A DNA stretch of 64,000 bases from Diphasiastrum complanatum (lineage: Eukaryota > Streptophyta > Lycopodiopsida > Lycopodiales > Lycopodiaceae), in NCBI GenBank assembly GCA_029204225.1, contig CM055099.1, positions 61,659,753 through 61,723,752 of the forward strand, in the 5' to 3' direction. The notes beneath the pieces were generated by a model, which saw only the letters and a list, made by a program, of their open reading frames with translations, had not been told where the DNA came from and did not search any database. Positions within the stretch are counted from its first letter, which is position 1. Each line of letters opens with the position of its first letter. Both the position numbers and the translations under genes were made by a program. This document shows, piece after piece, positions 1-11,600 of this stretch.

Positions 1-337
1 AGCGAGGGCAGAGATACAAAAAATTCCGGATTTTTTGTTGAAAAATTCTGGTTTTTACTTAGTTGTTGGAGCCCCACACCTGAAATCAGATCAGTCAGCT
101 ACTCAACTCAAGAACTAGGAAATTTGGCATCGTTTTGAAGTTTCAAATTGGCATTTTCCTGGACAGCAGGTCTGAAATCTTGGGGAAAAGAGCTGAAAGG
201 GTTCCTCTTCGTAATTTCTTTGGAAGTACAGTCCTCAGAAACAGCTAAGTCATCTTTCCTTTCCCTTGTACAGTTGTAAATTAGTCTTTTAGACTTTTTT
301 CCTTCAGAAGTTAAGGTAGCTCTCTTTAACCTATTGA
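1..337 (+). mobile_element. Leader fragment of a Ty3/gypsy chromovirus
   Basis: Bases about 115-337 closely match bases about 8455-8677, the untranslated leader just upstream of gag in the young chromovirus at 7526-13839. Shared stretches include the run around GAGCTGAAAGGGTTCCTCTT and the run ending GGTAGCTCTCTTT. Bases 1-114 match the preceding leader only loosely. The similarity stops abruptly at 337, about 10 bases before the point where gag would start, and a copia LTR stub begins there. No coding sequence is present. This is seen directly; how the junction arose is not known. Confidence 0.8.
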
Positions 338-380
338 TTAACTTTAACATAGTCATTTATTTCTAACACCCTCCTTAAAT
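338..380 (-). repeat. 3' LTR stub and polypurine tract of copia A
   Basis: On the minus strand, ATTTAAGGAGGG (380-369) is the polypurine tract, followed directly by TGTTAGAAATAAATGACTAT, the same first 20 bases as the 5' LTR starting at 4219. Similarity to the 5' LTR fades after about 31 bases, where the chromovirus leader begins. The 3' LTR is therefore truncated to a stub. Confidence 0.8.
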
Positions 381-429
381 GACAATGCAGAAAAACTGAA
401 ATCTTCACCATGTAATAAAGCCAACACGT

Positions 430-2040
430 GGTATTAAATTTAAAGCTTGCGTAAAGCTTCAAATCTGACTCTAGGCAACGCCTTAGTGAAGAGGTCGCAA
501 TATTATCCTCTGTAGGACAATACTCAAGTAAAATGTCGCCATCATGAAGTCTCTCCCGAACGAATTGATAATGGATCTCGATGTGCTTCGTCCTCGCATG
601 AAAAACCGGATTCCGTGCAATGGCAATAGCACTTTGACTATCACTCAAGATAAGAGTGGCAGAGGGCTCGCTTGCTTGACCAAGAAATTGCAGAATTTCC
701 ATAGAAAAAGCAATGTCCACTTGTATCCGAGTCACTAAAACCAACCAAACATGCATCATCACAAGCTGCATGAATTGACTCATGAGTGAGACACTATAAG
801 AAATGTTCGGTTTTGAATTACATAGGTAATGAGACAGCCAATAGCTTGACAATATAAAGTAGTATCAAATGGTTCACCATCACCTTGACTACTTAATTTC
901 AGGCCTGTCTCCATAGGTGTAGCAACTGGCTTGCAATCTCCATCCTGAACCGCTTCAAAATCTGCCCAATGTAGCGTTCTTGAGAGATGAAAATTCCAGC
1001 CCCTTTTTGTACAAATTTTAGACCATGATAAAAGTGCAATAGGCCTAAATCTGAGGTTTCAAAAACCATACCAAGATCAAGTATTACGGCATCAATCTGC
1101 TGCTCATTACTTCTCGTAATAATAATATCATCAACATAAAGCAAAATAATGATGATATAATCTGAAGTATGCTTGACATAAAGAGTAGATTCGCTAGGAC
1201 TATTAGTAAACCTGCGATCACAAAAATAGGCATGTATCTTTTGATACCACATCCTCGAGGCTTGCTTCAGTCCATAAAGTGCCTTCTTGAGAAGACAAAC
1301 TTTATCTTCTTGGCCTTCAACCAAAAAACCAGCAGGTTGTTGAAGGTACACTTCCTCATTGAGATCACCATTGAGGAATGCTGTCTTTATGTCAAGTTGC
1401 CGCAAACACCAACCAAAATGGGGAGCCAAAGAGGTTACTGCCCTCATGGTAGTCATCTGAGCAGTAGGAGAAAAAGTCTCCTCATAATCAATCCCCTTTT
1501 GCTGAGCATAGCATTTGGCAACAAGCCTTGCCTTGTACCTTTCAATGGTACCATCTGCCTTATACTTGATTTTGTGTACCCATTTAGAACCAATTGCCTT
1601 CTTCCCATGAGGAAGATCAACAAGAACCCAAATCTGGTTCTTCATGAGTGAGTCATGACTCATACTCATCTTGCATCACATCCTCCCAACATTTTACTCC
1701 CTTGGCCTGCTCATGGAAAACAGGTTCTTCCGCAACATCTCCATGAGATGTAAGAGCAAAATTTGAAAAATCAGCATAGTCCACTGATTTTGTAGAGGCA
1801 CGTGTCTTTCCATCATAAAAAGAACTTTCTTTTCTGTCCCGCAAAGTCAATAGCAGCCATCGTGGGACTGTTTTGGCACATTCTTAATGTACTTTTCTTC
1901 ACCATTAGGTAGAATGATGACTACAATTCCAATTCCATGAATAGAATAAGATGCATTATCCACACATTGTACCTTGCTTCCATTTTGCACTTTCACTAAT
2001 TTAGTGAATGCTTCTTTGCGAGAAGTCATATGACGAGTAG
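430..2040 (-). pseudogene. Copia A pol remnant: protease scrap, RT, RNase H
   Basis: Read on the minus strand, a protease remnant (about 2040-1847) carries the post-active-site segment, with the frame broken just after the DSG triad. A short piece (1850-1653) corresponds to the segment preceding RT. RT (1669-899) shows WVHKIKYKADG, YGLKQASR and the catalytic YVDD box. RNase H (852-430) shows SDSQSAIAIARNP and HARTKHIEIHY, the copia tether and substrate-binding region. Each block is in a different frame, so several indels separate them. No integrase HHCC or DDE region is present. Copia RT-RNase H normally copies element RNA to DNA inside Gag particles; this copy cannot be translated as one polyprotein. 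Confidence 0.85.
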
Positions 2041-3072
2041 ACCACTATCAATCACCCATTCAATGGGCTGAAAATCAGCAACTTGCAAAACAGAACCTGA
2101 ATTCCTCATAGATGTAGAAGTACTAGTAGAAGCAATATTAGACACAAAAGCAAAGTCTTGGTTGAAGAGATCACCACTAGCTTCAAGCTCTTGCTCCAAA
2201 GTAGCAAGTGAAGCACTAGTATCAATTCCTTTACTCTCCTCTTTCACAAGCTTCTTCTTACAATCCTTGATGAAGTGCCCATACTTCTTGCAATAATGGC
2301 ACTTCCCTTTCTTCTTTTGAGTGTTGACATCTTGACCTCCAATGGGCTTTTGCTCATCCTTGGAAGGAGGCTTCCCCTTTCCTTTTGACTTGCCTTTGCC
2401 CTTGCCTTTCGTGAAAAAAGCTTGATCTTGTTGAGTGTCACCCACAAAATTTTGCCTCGTTTGCTCCTCTTGAAGAAGCAGCCCAACAAGTTAATCAAAA
2501 GAGAGTTGCTGTCCCCTACTCAAAGATGAAACAAATGGAAGATAAGAGGAAGGTAATGAGTTGAGAGTAATGGAAACAAATTGAGCATCCTCAATTATCT
2601 CATCAATATTGAGAAGCTCCTCACGAAGATCTTTGATCTTCGTCAAGTGATTGGTCACTTGATCCCCTTCTTGCATCTTCAACAAAGAAAGCTGACTTTT
2701 GAGATACACCACTCTTGCTGGATTTTTGACTCTATACATAGTATAAAGTGTATCCCACGCACTTTTAGATGTCTTACAAGACCTAATATGAGGTAAGATA
2801 GATCTTTTCACAGCAAGAGCAACCATAGAATGTGCTTGTGCATCCCTTCTATCCCATTTTTTTGGTTCTTCCGAAGATGTAGAAGAAGATGATGATCCAC
2901 GAGGTGTAGGAGGTGCCAAAGAAGGAGGCCTTTCCTCATCACCATTGACCAAATCCCACAGCCCTTTCGCTATGAGAAGATTCTTTATCATGTAACTCCA
3001 CAAGGAGTAGTTTGTGCCATCCAACCGATTTTCACTAAACAAAGAACCGATAGCTTCCGATTCTTTAGCCAT
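2026..3072 (-). pseudogene. Copia A gag (UBN2 type) with zinc knuckle
   Basis: The chosen start is MAKESEAIGSLF at 3072, which begins a typical copia Gag: LDGTNYSLWSYMIKNLL near the N terminus, then the UBN2 region with SAWDTLYTMY and the late segment NSLPSSYLPFVSSL. A TAA at 2491-2493 interrupts the frame shortly after SFD; the same frame then continues to a Lys-rich stretch and a CCHC zinc knuckle (CHYCKKYGHFIKDC). It ends in the protease motif WVIDSG at about 2045, where the frame is lost. Gag would form the particle and bind element RNA. One in-frame stop and the loss of the pol frame mark it as dead. Confidence 0.85.
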
Positions 3073-3769
3073 TATCTCCAACAGAATTTCAGCTTGTAGT
3101 AGATGGAAAAGAGAGCCTTTCCACAACCAAATCTCCTCACAAAATTTGCAGCAAACAAAGAGCTGAAAGTAGGAGCACAAGATGTCTTTCAATCTGCAAC
3201 CAAAGTGCCCAAAAGATAATGGATAGATGGCTGTCTTTCTACACAAAAAAGCCAGCTTCTTGAAAATCAGTTTAGCTTCGATTGAAGCCTACACCAAAAC
3301 CCAATTAAGAAGCCAAATAGTGTGATCACATTCCAATAGGGTTGTTGAAAGCGCCCTATTGCTTGCTGAGAATCTGCAAATTTCCAGCCACAAGTTGACC
3401 TAACCCTGTTAGGGTTTGCTGAATTTTGGGCGCCCTCCTACACAAATGCAAACTTGAAAACAAAAATAGCAAGATAAGGGGACACCACAACCAAAAATCA
3501 GTAGCAGATTTTTGGGCGCCCTCCTCCAAACAAAACTTGTTGAAAACTGGTTGCATAAAAGTCTGATTTGAGATTCCGATTTTTGGGTGCCACAAATTGC
3601 TCCTCCAAGATCTTTGATGGGTGCCCTCCTTCAACCTAAAAAGAGACGAAAAAGCTTATCCAAACTCCACTTGGAAAGATCAGCAGGATGCTGAAATTTC
3701 AGAACAAAAAGTAGAGAAGCTCCTCTTCTGGTAGGCCGCCAGCATACAAGCTTGCTGCAGATCCGGTAA
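3073..3769 (-). other. Copia A leader with repeated GGAGGGCGCCC motif
   Basis: Untranslated leader between PBS and gag. The plus-strand string GGGCGCCCTCC occurs near 3428 and 3515, with a variant GGGTGCCCTCC near 3617 and another exact copy inside the LTR near 3857. No convincing ORF is present; a 92-codon minus frame at 3634-3356 has no recognisable domain. Confidence 0.6.
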
Positions 3770-3780
3770 CTCTGATACCA
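3770..3780 (-). other. Primer binding site of copia A (tRNA-iMet type)
   Basis: On the minus strand TGGTATCAGAG follows the 5' LTR terminal CA with no gap. It is complementary to the 3' end of plant initiator-Met tRNA, the usual minus-strand primer for copia elements. Confidence 0.9.
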
Positions 3781-3868
3781 TGTAGGAAAGCAAGAGTCAA
3801 GTCACCAAGATCTAGTTATCAATCAATCTCCACAAGAAACAAGAAAGAAGAGGCTGGGCGCCCTCCTC

Positions 3869-3920
<52 letters not shown>

Positions 3921-4219
3921 GCAACAAGAGCAATGGAGAGCAATGCTTAGCCAAACTGAAAAATGTGACACAATAAGCCAATATGTACTCTACCTACTTA
4001 TTGATTGTAGGGCACCCCCAAAAGTCAAGTTAGGGCCCCTAAACCAAATTAGACCCCTAAGGACCCATGAGTCAGTACATGACCAAAATTGGGTCCAACT
4101 GAACTTAAGACAAACTTAAGATGGCCTAAATAACTAAATACCCATGGTTACACAAATCTCGACCTTTTGGGTCAAAGTAACCTATGGAGTAAAATTAGCA
4201 TAGTCATTTATTTCTAACA
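3781..4219 (-). repeat. 5' LTR of copia A, with (AG)n tract
   Basis: Begins TGTTAGAAAT at 4219 and ends TACA at 3781 on the minus strand (439 bp), directly abutting the PBS. It contains a perfect (AG)n microsatellite at 3871-3917, which would be transcribed as a CT-rich tract near the 3' part of the LTR. Confidence 0.85.
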
Positions 4220-5316
4220 GAGCATCTATGGCCTAAAGCAATCAGCAAGGGCCTGGTTCCAAAAGAAGGATGAAGGTTTGAAGTTTCTTGGTTTTACTCC
4301 TATTAGTGCTGATCCAAATGTTTACACAAAGTACCTTAATGGGAAAATAGTAATCATTGGTGTTTATGTCGATGATACATTGATTGCCACTAAGTCCATA
4401 GAAAATATGGAGATAGTCAAGAAGCAAATATCCTCTATATTTGAAATTGCAGATATGGGAGAAGCCAAAGATTATCTTTGTGTGCAGATTGAAAAGAAAA
4501 ACTCTAACTATTTCCTACATCAATTTTCTATATTTCAAAGCTTCTTGATAGGTTTAACATGCAGGATTGTAAGGGGAAAATGGTTCCTATGCCTACAGGA
4601 ACCATATTATGGAAGGATGATTGTCCGACAACCAAGGAGGAAAAAGAGCAGATGGCTCTTATTCCTTATCAACATCTCATTGGTTCCCTTGTATACATAG
4701 CAACTTGGACTAGGCCTGAAATAGCTTTTTCAGTTTTCAGCCTTAGTCAATTCAATGCTAATCCAAGTTTGAAACATTGGAAATTAGCACAACATGTTTT
4801 GAAATATCTCAAGCATACTATAAACTATGGACTCATTTTTCCCATGACAAAAGCATAGAGGTAATCACCTATAGAGATGCAAGTTGGATGTCTAGGAAGG
4901 ATGATTCAAAGAGCATCTCTGGATGTGTTTGTCTAGTTGCAGATGCTGCTATTTCATGGGTATGTAAAATGCAATCCATTGTTGCTCAATCATCTTGTGA
5001 ATCGGAAATTGTGGCAGCAACAAAAGCGTGCAATGAGATCTTATGGATGCAATACATTTCGAACCAGCTTGGAGTTTTTCAAGAAAATCCTAACACTTCA
5101 GCTATCTTACTAAGCAAGGATTCAGTATTTCATCGAAAAACTAAGCACATAGCTATGAGATATCATCACATCAAAGATTTGGAGGAAAAACAAATCATCG
5201 AAGTGGAGTATGTGCTAAGTGAAGACGTGGTAGCCGACATCTTCACCAAACCATTGGATAAGAGCTTATTTGAAAAGCATCGGGAGGCATTGAAAGTTAT
5301 TTATTTAAACAAGTTT
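4220..5316 (+). pseudogene. Copia relic B: C-terminal RT and RNase H
   Basis: The sequence starts inside RT at YGLKQSARAW (4227 onward), shows the catalytic box as GVYVDDTL (about 4360), and then changes frame near 4510 and again near 4850. The second frame (4559-4858) carries LIGSLVYIATWTRPEIAFSV, the RT connection. The last (about 4855-5340) is RNase H, with YRDASWMSRKDDSKSISGC, SSCESEIVAATKA and the C-terminal ADIFTKPLDKSLFEKHR. At least two frameshifts are present. Everything N-terminal of RT is missing because copia A abuts at 4219. A purine tract (AAGGGGGAG, 5317-5325) and the start of a 3' LTR follow, as expected for a copia 3' end. Confidence 0.85.
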
Positions 5317-5326
5317 AAGGGGGAGT

Positions 5327-5546
5327 TGTTGAACTTATAAACCTAGCTAAATAAATTGAACATGGCACATGGTCATACTTGGGTCTAAATTTTTAAGGCC
5401 CAAAATAACTTAGGCAAATTTTTTTTGCTACAAACTCGTGGGAGGCCTTTTTGCATGATGATGGCACATAACCATTTTAGTTTGGTAGACCCCCATGCAT
5501 ATGTGCATGGGGGAGAATAAGTTAGTTTGCCAGCTATCATGACATG
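5327..5546 (+). repeat. 3' LTR of copia B, left part (split by gypsy I)
   Basis: Begins TGTTGAACTT just after the purine tract. It is interrupted at 5546/5547 by gypsy I and resumes at 18098; the 5-bp ACATG at 5542-5546 is repeated at 18093-18097. The far end of this LTR, probably within 18100-18300, could not be fixed because no partner LTR is in the window. Confidence 0.65.
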
Positions 5547-5995
5547 AGTTATGGACTCGGCTCATTACATTCGCCGCGTCCATTTACATTTACAGTTGCT
5601 TTACTTTATGCATAAGCAGGCCTTGGGTCCTTTCTTATTCATTAGTGACATTCAGACTATATGGTTGGCCTTTGTCCTTATTATTCATTATTAGGCCATT
5701 TGGACATATTACTGGAGAGTGGGGGCCTTCTTGGAGGGCGCACTATTATCCTTCCTAGTTGGGCCCTAGCCACTGGACGCTTCCTTTTAGGGCTTCCTCT
5801 TGGCTATAAGTAGGGAAACTGTGTCATTTGTCATTCAGCTGATGATATTGATCTCTCTCTTTAGCCTCCTTAATCTCTCTCTTTCCTGCTTTCTAGGGTT
5901 AAGTCTTGCTTATGTGTTGCTTTCATAGCTTAAGTCTTGCTTATGTGATGCTTTTATAGCTTAGCTCTAGATCAACTATGGCTCTATTCGTAACT
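5547..5995 (+). repeat. 5' LTR of gypsy I
   Basis: 449 bp, AGTTATGGAC...TTCGTAACT. A TATA-like CTATAAG at 5804-5810 is a candidate promoter. A near-tandem pair of the phrase CTTAAGTCTTGCTTATGTG lies in the last 90 bp. The LTR contains GGAGGGCGC near 5734. Confidence 0.92.
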
Positions 5996-6007
5996 TGGTA
6001 TCAGAGC
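5996..6007 (+). other. Primer binding site of gypsy I
   Basis: TGGTATCAGAGC directly follows the LTR end TAACT with no spacer. It matches the complement of the initiator-Met tRNA 3' end and so supports the unusual LTR boundary. Confidence 0.92.
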
Positions 6008-6682
6008 ACTTTTCTGAGCACAATCTGGAATTTTTTTCTTTGCTGCCTTGCCTTGCTCCTCCATCGCTGTTCCTACAGCTCCATTGCCGCTTTGACAGCC
6101 CTGTTCCATCGCTGCTCCTTCCACTCCTTCCTGCCTAGCGCTCCCCCTGTTTTGTCCCCTCTTTTCCTTGCTGCCCAGCGCTCCTCCTCTTCCTTTCCAT
6201 CGCTGTCCCTGCCTTTCGACCTGTCACTTTCGTCTGATATTTTTCCAGTTTGCAGCCATCTTCCACAGTTAGTTCCCTGACTGTCCAGCGCCCATCCTCA
6301 TTCAAAAACTACCCAATTCCGACATCATTTGCTATTCCAAACAACCAAAATTCTTCAACCTGTACATCGCTGCCTCAACACTCCCAACTTGTCACTTTTG
6401 CCTATTTTTTTCTCCATTTCTAGCCATCTTTTACAGCTTATCAAAAGGCTGTCGCGCGCTCATTCTCCACCACATTTTCAGGAATTCTGACTCCGTTTAA
6501 TCTTTCAAATTCACATTTTTTCCCTGGCTGTCCAGCGCATTTTTACAGCCCTCGTTTCCCACTTCTCCATTGTTCATTGCTACCTTTTTTCAGTTGTGAT
6601 GATATTGGTTGTAATAGGCTAATTTGGGGTGACGACAAGAGTAGGCTCCCTCAAGTTTTCGTCTATTCCTTCCACTATCATT
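6008..6682 (+). other. Gypsy I untranslated leader
   Basis: Pyrimidine-rich leader between PBS and gag. The open frame at 5978-6280 begins inside the LTR, is Ser/Phe/Leu-rich and has no domain, so it is not called. The same leader occurs at 42577-43875 in gypsy II, where a solo LTR interrupts it. Confidence 0.6.
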
Positions 6683-7525
6683 ATGGCACATTCACCTACC
6701 CCGAGTGAGACTATTCAGGAAACCTTATCCGATCAGTTTCGTCGCATGGATGAGACCCTTTTTGGCCTCGTTCTTCGCTTCGATTCAGTTATGACCGGCT
6801 TTGCTACTATGCAGCCACAGATTGATTTTTTACAGCCTCATGGTCCTGGTAAAGCTCCTGTTTTTCTTACATTTGGGACTCCCCCTCCATTTGGATTTCC
6901 ATCTTCTTCTGCTAGTCAGCCTGGTGGTGGACCGTTCACTCCATCTAACCCACCTCCTGGTTTCTTTCCTCGTCCCCCCCTTGCTCGAGACTTTCGTGAT
7001 AGGGTACAGCTTGCTACCTATTCCGGTTCCTCTGACGGGAACTTATTAGAGAAATGGTTTGCTAAGCTTGACACATATTTTCAGATTTACCCTAAGACTG
7101 ATCCTCAGAAGATCCAGTTGGCTGCTTTACATTTAGATGGACGTGCCGCCACGTGGTGGCGAGTTTATAGAGCTGATCCTGATCGGGAAGGGCTCCATGT
7201 ATGGCATACTTTTCGCCGTGACCTCCGCCATGCTATGATTGATCCTCAATGGCTTGACCGCCAACGTGATACATTCCGTAGTCTCACTCAGACCAGTGAT
7301 CTTGCTTCTTTTACAGATAAGTTTATGGAGCTTTCTTATCTTTTCACAGATCTACAGCCCATTGAGCTTATTTCTCGTTACATTGCTAGGCTTCGTGGTG
7401 CTTTACGTTATGATGTTTCTTCCTTCCGTCCTACCACACTTGTTGAGGCGATGTCTCTTGCCAGTACTTTACAGCATAAGTACTCTGACACCCTTCCTTC
7501 CCGCTTCTCCCGACCCCGTCCTTCT
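6683..7525 (+). pseudogene. Gypsy I gag, N-terminal part, cut by the nested chromovirus
   Basis: The start is MAHSPTPSETIQ at 6683, chosen because the same ATG context is kept in gypsy II, whereas the upstream ATG at 6629 is not. After a Pro/Gly-rich linker comes the Retrotrans_gag region: FRDRVQLATYSGS, EKWFAKLDTYFQI, AATWWRVYR and LRGALRYDVSSFRPTTL. The frame is open to 7525, where the nested element begins with its LTR after CTTCT; a few LTR codons extend the frame to 7558. Compared with gypsy II, a 17-base stretch coding part of the linker is missing here. The rest of gag resumes at 13845. Confidence 0.88.
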
Positions 7526-7883
7526 TGTTACGAGCTCGTAACCAGTGCCGAACCCTAGAGAACACAGATAGGTCAGATACCACAGTCAGGGTCGTGTCCA
7601 GCGTACATGACCAACAGGGCAAGACAGTGTGAGTAGTGTGCCCCAGCATGGTCCATAGCCATGGCGGGCCTAACACAGCCTAGGGACCCTGTCAGCAGGA
7701 TAGGGCCCCTAGTTGGGTCCCGACGTGCAGTCGGCCACGTCAGTGCCATGTGGCCGACACTTGGCAGTAGCATGCTACCAGTCCTCACACTGGGCTAGGA
7801 GGGGCTTACTCTATATCAGGGAGTAGGCAAGGTTGGGTGGATCAGTTAGTGTTTGCCCTACTGTGGTGTTAGGATCTATTACA
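7526..7883 (+). repeat. 5' LTR of young chromovirus
   Basis: 358 bp, starting with the short palindrome TTACGAGCTCGTAA just inside the TG. A weak TATA-like CTATATC lies near 7811. Followed by one spacer base and then the PBS. Confidence 0.95.
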
Positions 7884-7884
7884 C

Positions 7885-7897
7885 TGGTATCAGAGCC
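7885..7897 (+). other. Primer binding site of young chromovirus
   Basis: TGGTATCAGAGCC lies one base after the LTR end. It is complementary to the 3' end of initiator-Met tRNA. Confidence 0.93.
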
Positions 7898-8686
7898 ATC
7901 TCCATCCTAGGGAGTTTAGGACAGCAGTAGAGAAAGCTATCAGAAGATAGGAAGGGTTTCTCAGATTCTCAGAGAGGAATAGAGGAGGAGGATCGCTGTA
8001 GGAGCAGCCTTCAAACTTCTGATTTCCACTGAGAAATCACAGTAGCAAGGAGTCAGATTCCAAGTGTAGGTAACTCGCTGAAAAAACAGCTGTTTCTCAC
8101 TGACTTCAGAGGATTCTTCGTAGTTTTCCCAGCGAAATTAGAGTAGGAAGAAGCCAGCACCTCCATCGCTGTACAGTCAGAGACCTACATCCGATTTCCA
8201 GGGAAAAAGTTACTGGTTCTCAGCGAGTTGGAAGCCAAAAAAGAGGAGCAGGGCTAGCGCTGCCAGTGCTTCTGAAAATCTGGTTTTTCAACAAGTTTTT
8301 GGGCCCCAACGTCAGAGGTTTGGAGCAAGAGGATTCCTACCAGATCAGCGAGTAGGAGACTTCTGAAATTTCAGAACTCAGAAGGGTTTTTGGACTTCAG
8401 ATTTGCCTTTTTGTGGACAAGTTGGATTGCAATCAGACCAGCGAGCTACTATCCTCAAAAAACCGGGAAATTTAGTACCGTTTTGAAGCCTCAAACTGGC
8501 ATTTTTCGGAACAGCAGGTCTGAAATTTTGGGGAAAAGAGCTGAAAGGGTTCCTCTTCATTCTTTCTTTGGAAGTACAGTCCTCAGAAATAGCTAAGTCA
8601 TCTTTCCTTTCCCTTGTATAGTTGTAAATTAGTCTTTTAGACTTTTTTCCTTCAGAAGTTAAGGTAGCTCTCTTTCAGTTTCGAAG
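7898..8686 (+). other. Leader of young chromovirus
   Basis: About 790 bases between PBS and the gag ATG, A/G-rich, with no convincing ORF. Its last 220 bases are the part copied at 115-337. This segment would hold packaging signals, but none can be pinpointed. Confidence 0.6.
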
Positions 8687-11600
8687 ATGACCACTCCTCA
8701 GGGACCTGATCAACCCCAGGAGAGAGGCTTCGACGAACTTGAAACAGAAGCCTTGGCTTACAGAAAAGGGAAGGAACCCATGGAAGTAGAAGAACAGGAA
8801 CAGTTCGCCGAAGAACTCGACGAACTGGTTACCAAGGAGCAGTTCCTCCAATTGGTAACAGAAGTGGATGAACTGAAGCTGGCATTAGCCAATTTCAAGT
8901 CCAGTGTGGACGACTCGTTCGCTGAACTCAAAAACTTGATTTTGAGCTTCGCGAAAGGAAGCCTTCCCTCCACTTCTCAGTTATCCCCTTCTCCACTTCC
9001 ATCAGTTTCGGGTGAGACTTTACGGTCTCACCCCAGTGTTTTTAAAGATTTAAAGCCTCCTACTTTTAATGGGGAAGAGAAGGATAGAAATGCAGATATT
9101 CTACAAACCTTCCTCAGCAAATGGAAGAACATTCATGCTCTTAAACAGACCCCTGACCATTTGCAAGCAATTGAGGCCAGTCTTTCTTTAGGGCCTATGG
9201 CCTATAAGTGGTGGTTAAATCTCCAGGAGACTGGGCAGACTCCCCGGTCATGGAAAGCTTTTGAAGAAGCTTTCCTAAGAGAATTTCTACCAGAGAATGA
9301 ACTTGATAGAGCCTGGGAAGCCTGGGAAAGAACAGTAATGGACAAGTCCCTCATCCAATATATCTCGCAGTATCGAGAGGCAATTTTAAAGATTAAAAAT
9401 ATGGATGACTATCAAAAAATCAGGGGATTTGTCCGTGGCCTCAAAGATGAATATAAAGCAGAGGTCCAGAGAAACTCGCCTACTACCCTTGAGCAAGCTC
9501 TCAGATATGCTCAAATCTATGATGATTCAGTGGGTAGGAAGAGAGCGAGACAACAACCACTTTCTGAGCAGCTTCCTCAGAAAGACTTTCAATTTAAAAA
9601 GAAATTTTTAAAAAGAAAGAAAGAAGATAAATTTAAAGGTGAAGCTCCTCAGAAACGCCCTTCACTCATACAGCCCTTAAAACCAGATGATTTTGAGAAA
9701 GCCAAACAAGAACGTTTGTGCTTTGTGTGTATGGGCAAGGGACACACAGTCAAACAGTGTCCCAAGGGGCCTTTCACTAAAAAAGATAAGAAAGATAAAA
9801 AACAAGTTCATCTTGTTCAGACTGTAAGTTTCCCCAGTGACTCGGCAGCTTCCGAGATCAAAGTGTATCATGAAGATCATGAACACTGTTGCCAGCTGAC
9901 CTCTGCAATGCTAGCGAGACCCTTCAGCTTTGGGCCGCATGACCTAGTACGTATGCATGGGAAAGTTGGTAACCAGTCAGTAAGAGTCATGGTTGATGAT
10001 GGGGCAACCCATAATTTCATCAACCACACCCTGGTTAAAAAGCTTAAACTACCAGAAGTACCTAGTCAGCATAGGTACATAGTTTCATTAGCTAAGGGTG
10101 AAGATAAAAAAATATGGGAAACTATGGTAAGTAAGTTAAATCTTGGTATTCAGGGGTACCAAGATCAAATAAACTTTCAGATAATGCACCTGGATCGAAC
10201 AGACATTGTTCTCGGGAGAGATTGGCTCTACAGTTTAGGACCTTCCCTCCACAGAAACTATCAGGAGAACACCCTCAGCTTTCAGTATAAAGGCCGAGAG
10301 ATCCAGTTGCATGGGGAGCATGATGTTCCCAACAGCCCTATGGTCTGCAGTTTTGAGCTCTGTCAGCTAATCGGAGACGAAGACCATCAGGTATTCTTAT
10401 GTGACTTTCAGTTTATTCCTGAAGTTTCTATTTCCAGTTCTATTCAGCAGAAAATCAGTAAATTAGAAACTTTATTGTCTAAATTTAAAGATGTTTTTCC
10501 TGAAGATTTGCCACATGGTTTACCACCTAGCAGAGAGGTAGATCATGTAATAAACCTAGTACCAGGTACAGCACCTGTTTCTAAACCTCCGTATCGGGTC
10601 AGCCGAACAGAGGATGAAGAAATAACTAGGCAGTTAACAGACTATCTTGGGAAAGGCCAAATTCAGACCAGTAGTTCACCATGGGCCTCACCAGTCCTAT
10701 TGGTGAAAAAGAAAGAGGGGTCTATGCGTCTTTGCGTAGATTACAGAGCCCTCAATAAAGTCACAATTAAGAATAAATACCCTATGCCTCGAGCAGACGA
10801 GTTGTTTGATCAACTCGACGGGGCTAAGTTTTTCAGCAAAATAGACCTCAGATCGGGATATCATCAAGTCCGTATAAAATCGGAAGATGTCTCGAAAACA
10901 GCTTTTAGGACTCGTCACGGTCATTATGAGTTTAAGGTGATGCCATTTGGGCTCACAAATGCTCCAGCTACCTTTATGACCTTGATGAACAGTGTCCTCA
11001 GACCATACTTGGGTAAATTTGTAGTCGTATTTTTAGATGACATCCTCGTTTACAGTAAAACCAGGAAGGAGCATCTAAAACACCTCAGTAAGGTGTTTCG
11101 ACTGCTCAGAAAGCATAAGCTTTATGCTAAACAATCCAAGTTTGAATTCTTCGTTGAAGAAGTAGCATATTTGGGTCACATTATCTCTTCAGATGGGATT
11201 AAGATGGACCCAAATAAGGTTAAAGCCATACTCAGTTGGCTGAGACCTCAGAATATTTTGGAACTTCAAATCTTTCTTGGTCTGGCGGGATATTACAGAC
11301 GATTTGTCAAGGAATATGCTCAGACAGCAGTCCCTATGACAAATCTCCTTAAGGGGAAGGGAAAGGAGTTCATTTGGGAGTCCGCACAACAGGAGAGCTT
11401 TGATGCTCTCAAAACAGCCTTAGCTACAGCACCAGTTTTAAAGGTCGTCGACCCCAATCAGCCATTTGTGGTCGAAACAGATGCTAGCGACTTTGCAGTA
11501 GGTGCTGTGCTAACTCAGGGTGGACGACCAGTTGCGTTCGAGAGTAAAAAACTCGAGCCAGCACAGACTAGGTATAGTGCCTATGAAAAGGAACTCTTTT

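Larger units (their letters stand above)
338..4219 (-). mobile_element. Ty1/copia retrotransposon A, internally deleted
   Basis: On the minus strand the order is 5' LTR (4219-3781), PBS (3780-3770), leader, gag (3072-2026), a remnant of protease, reverse transcriptase, RNase H, a purine tract and a 31-bp stub of the 3' LTR. The integrase and GAG-pre-integrase region is missing: the protease remnant runs straight into the segment that precedes RT. The element lies against the RT of copia relic B on the right and chromovirus leader on the left, so its left flank is not the original target. Frameshifts and an in-frame stop make it non-functional. Confidence 0.85.

Noticed and set aside
1169-1651. 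Plus-strand 160-codon ORF
   Set aside because: Antisense shadow of the copia A reverse transcriptase.
5978-6280. Small hydrophobic protein in the gypsy I leader (also 42564-42848)
   Set aside because: It starts inside the LTR, is low-complexity, and the copy in gypsy II differs by frame. No domain.
9677-9886. Antisense ORFs within the young chromovirus (also 10697-10924, 11189-11389, 11835-12062)
   Set aside because: Shadows of the polyprotein frame without domains.
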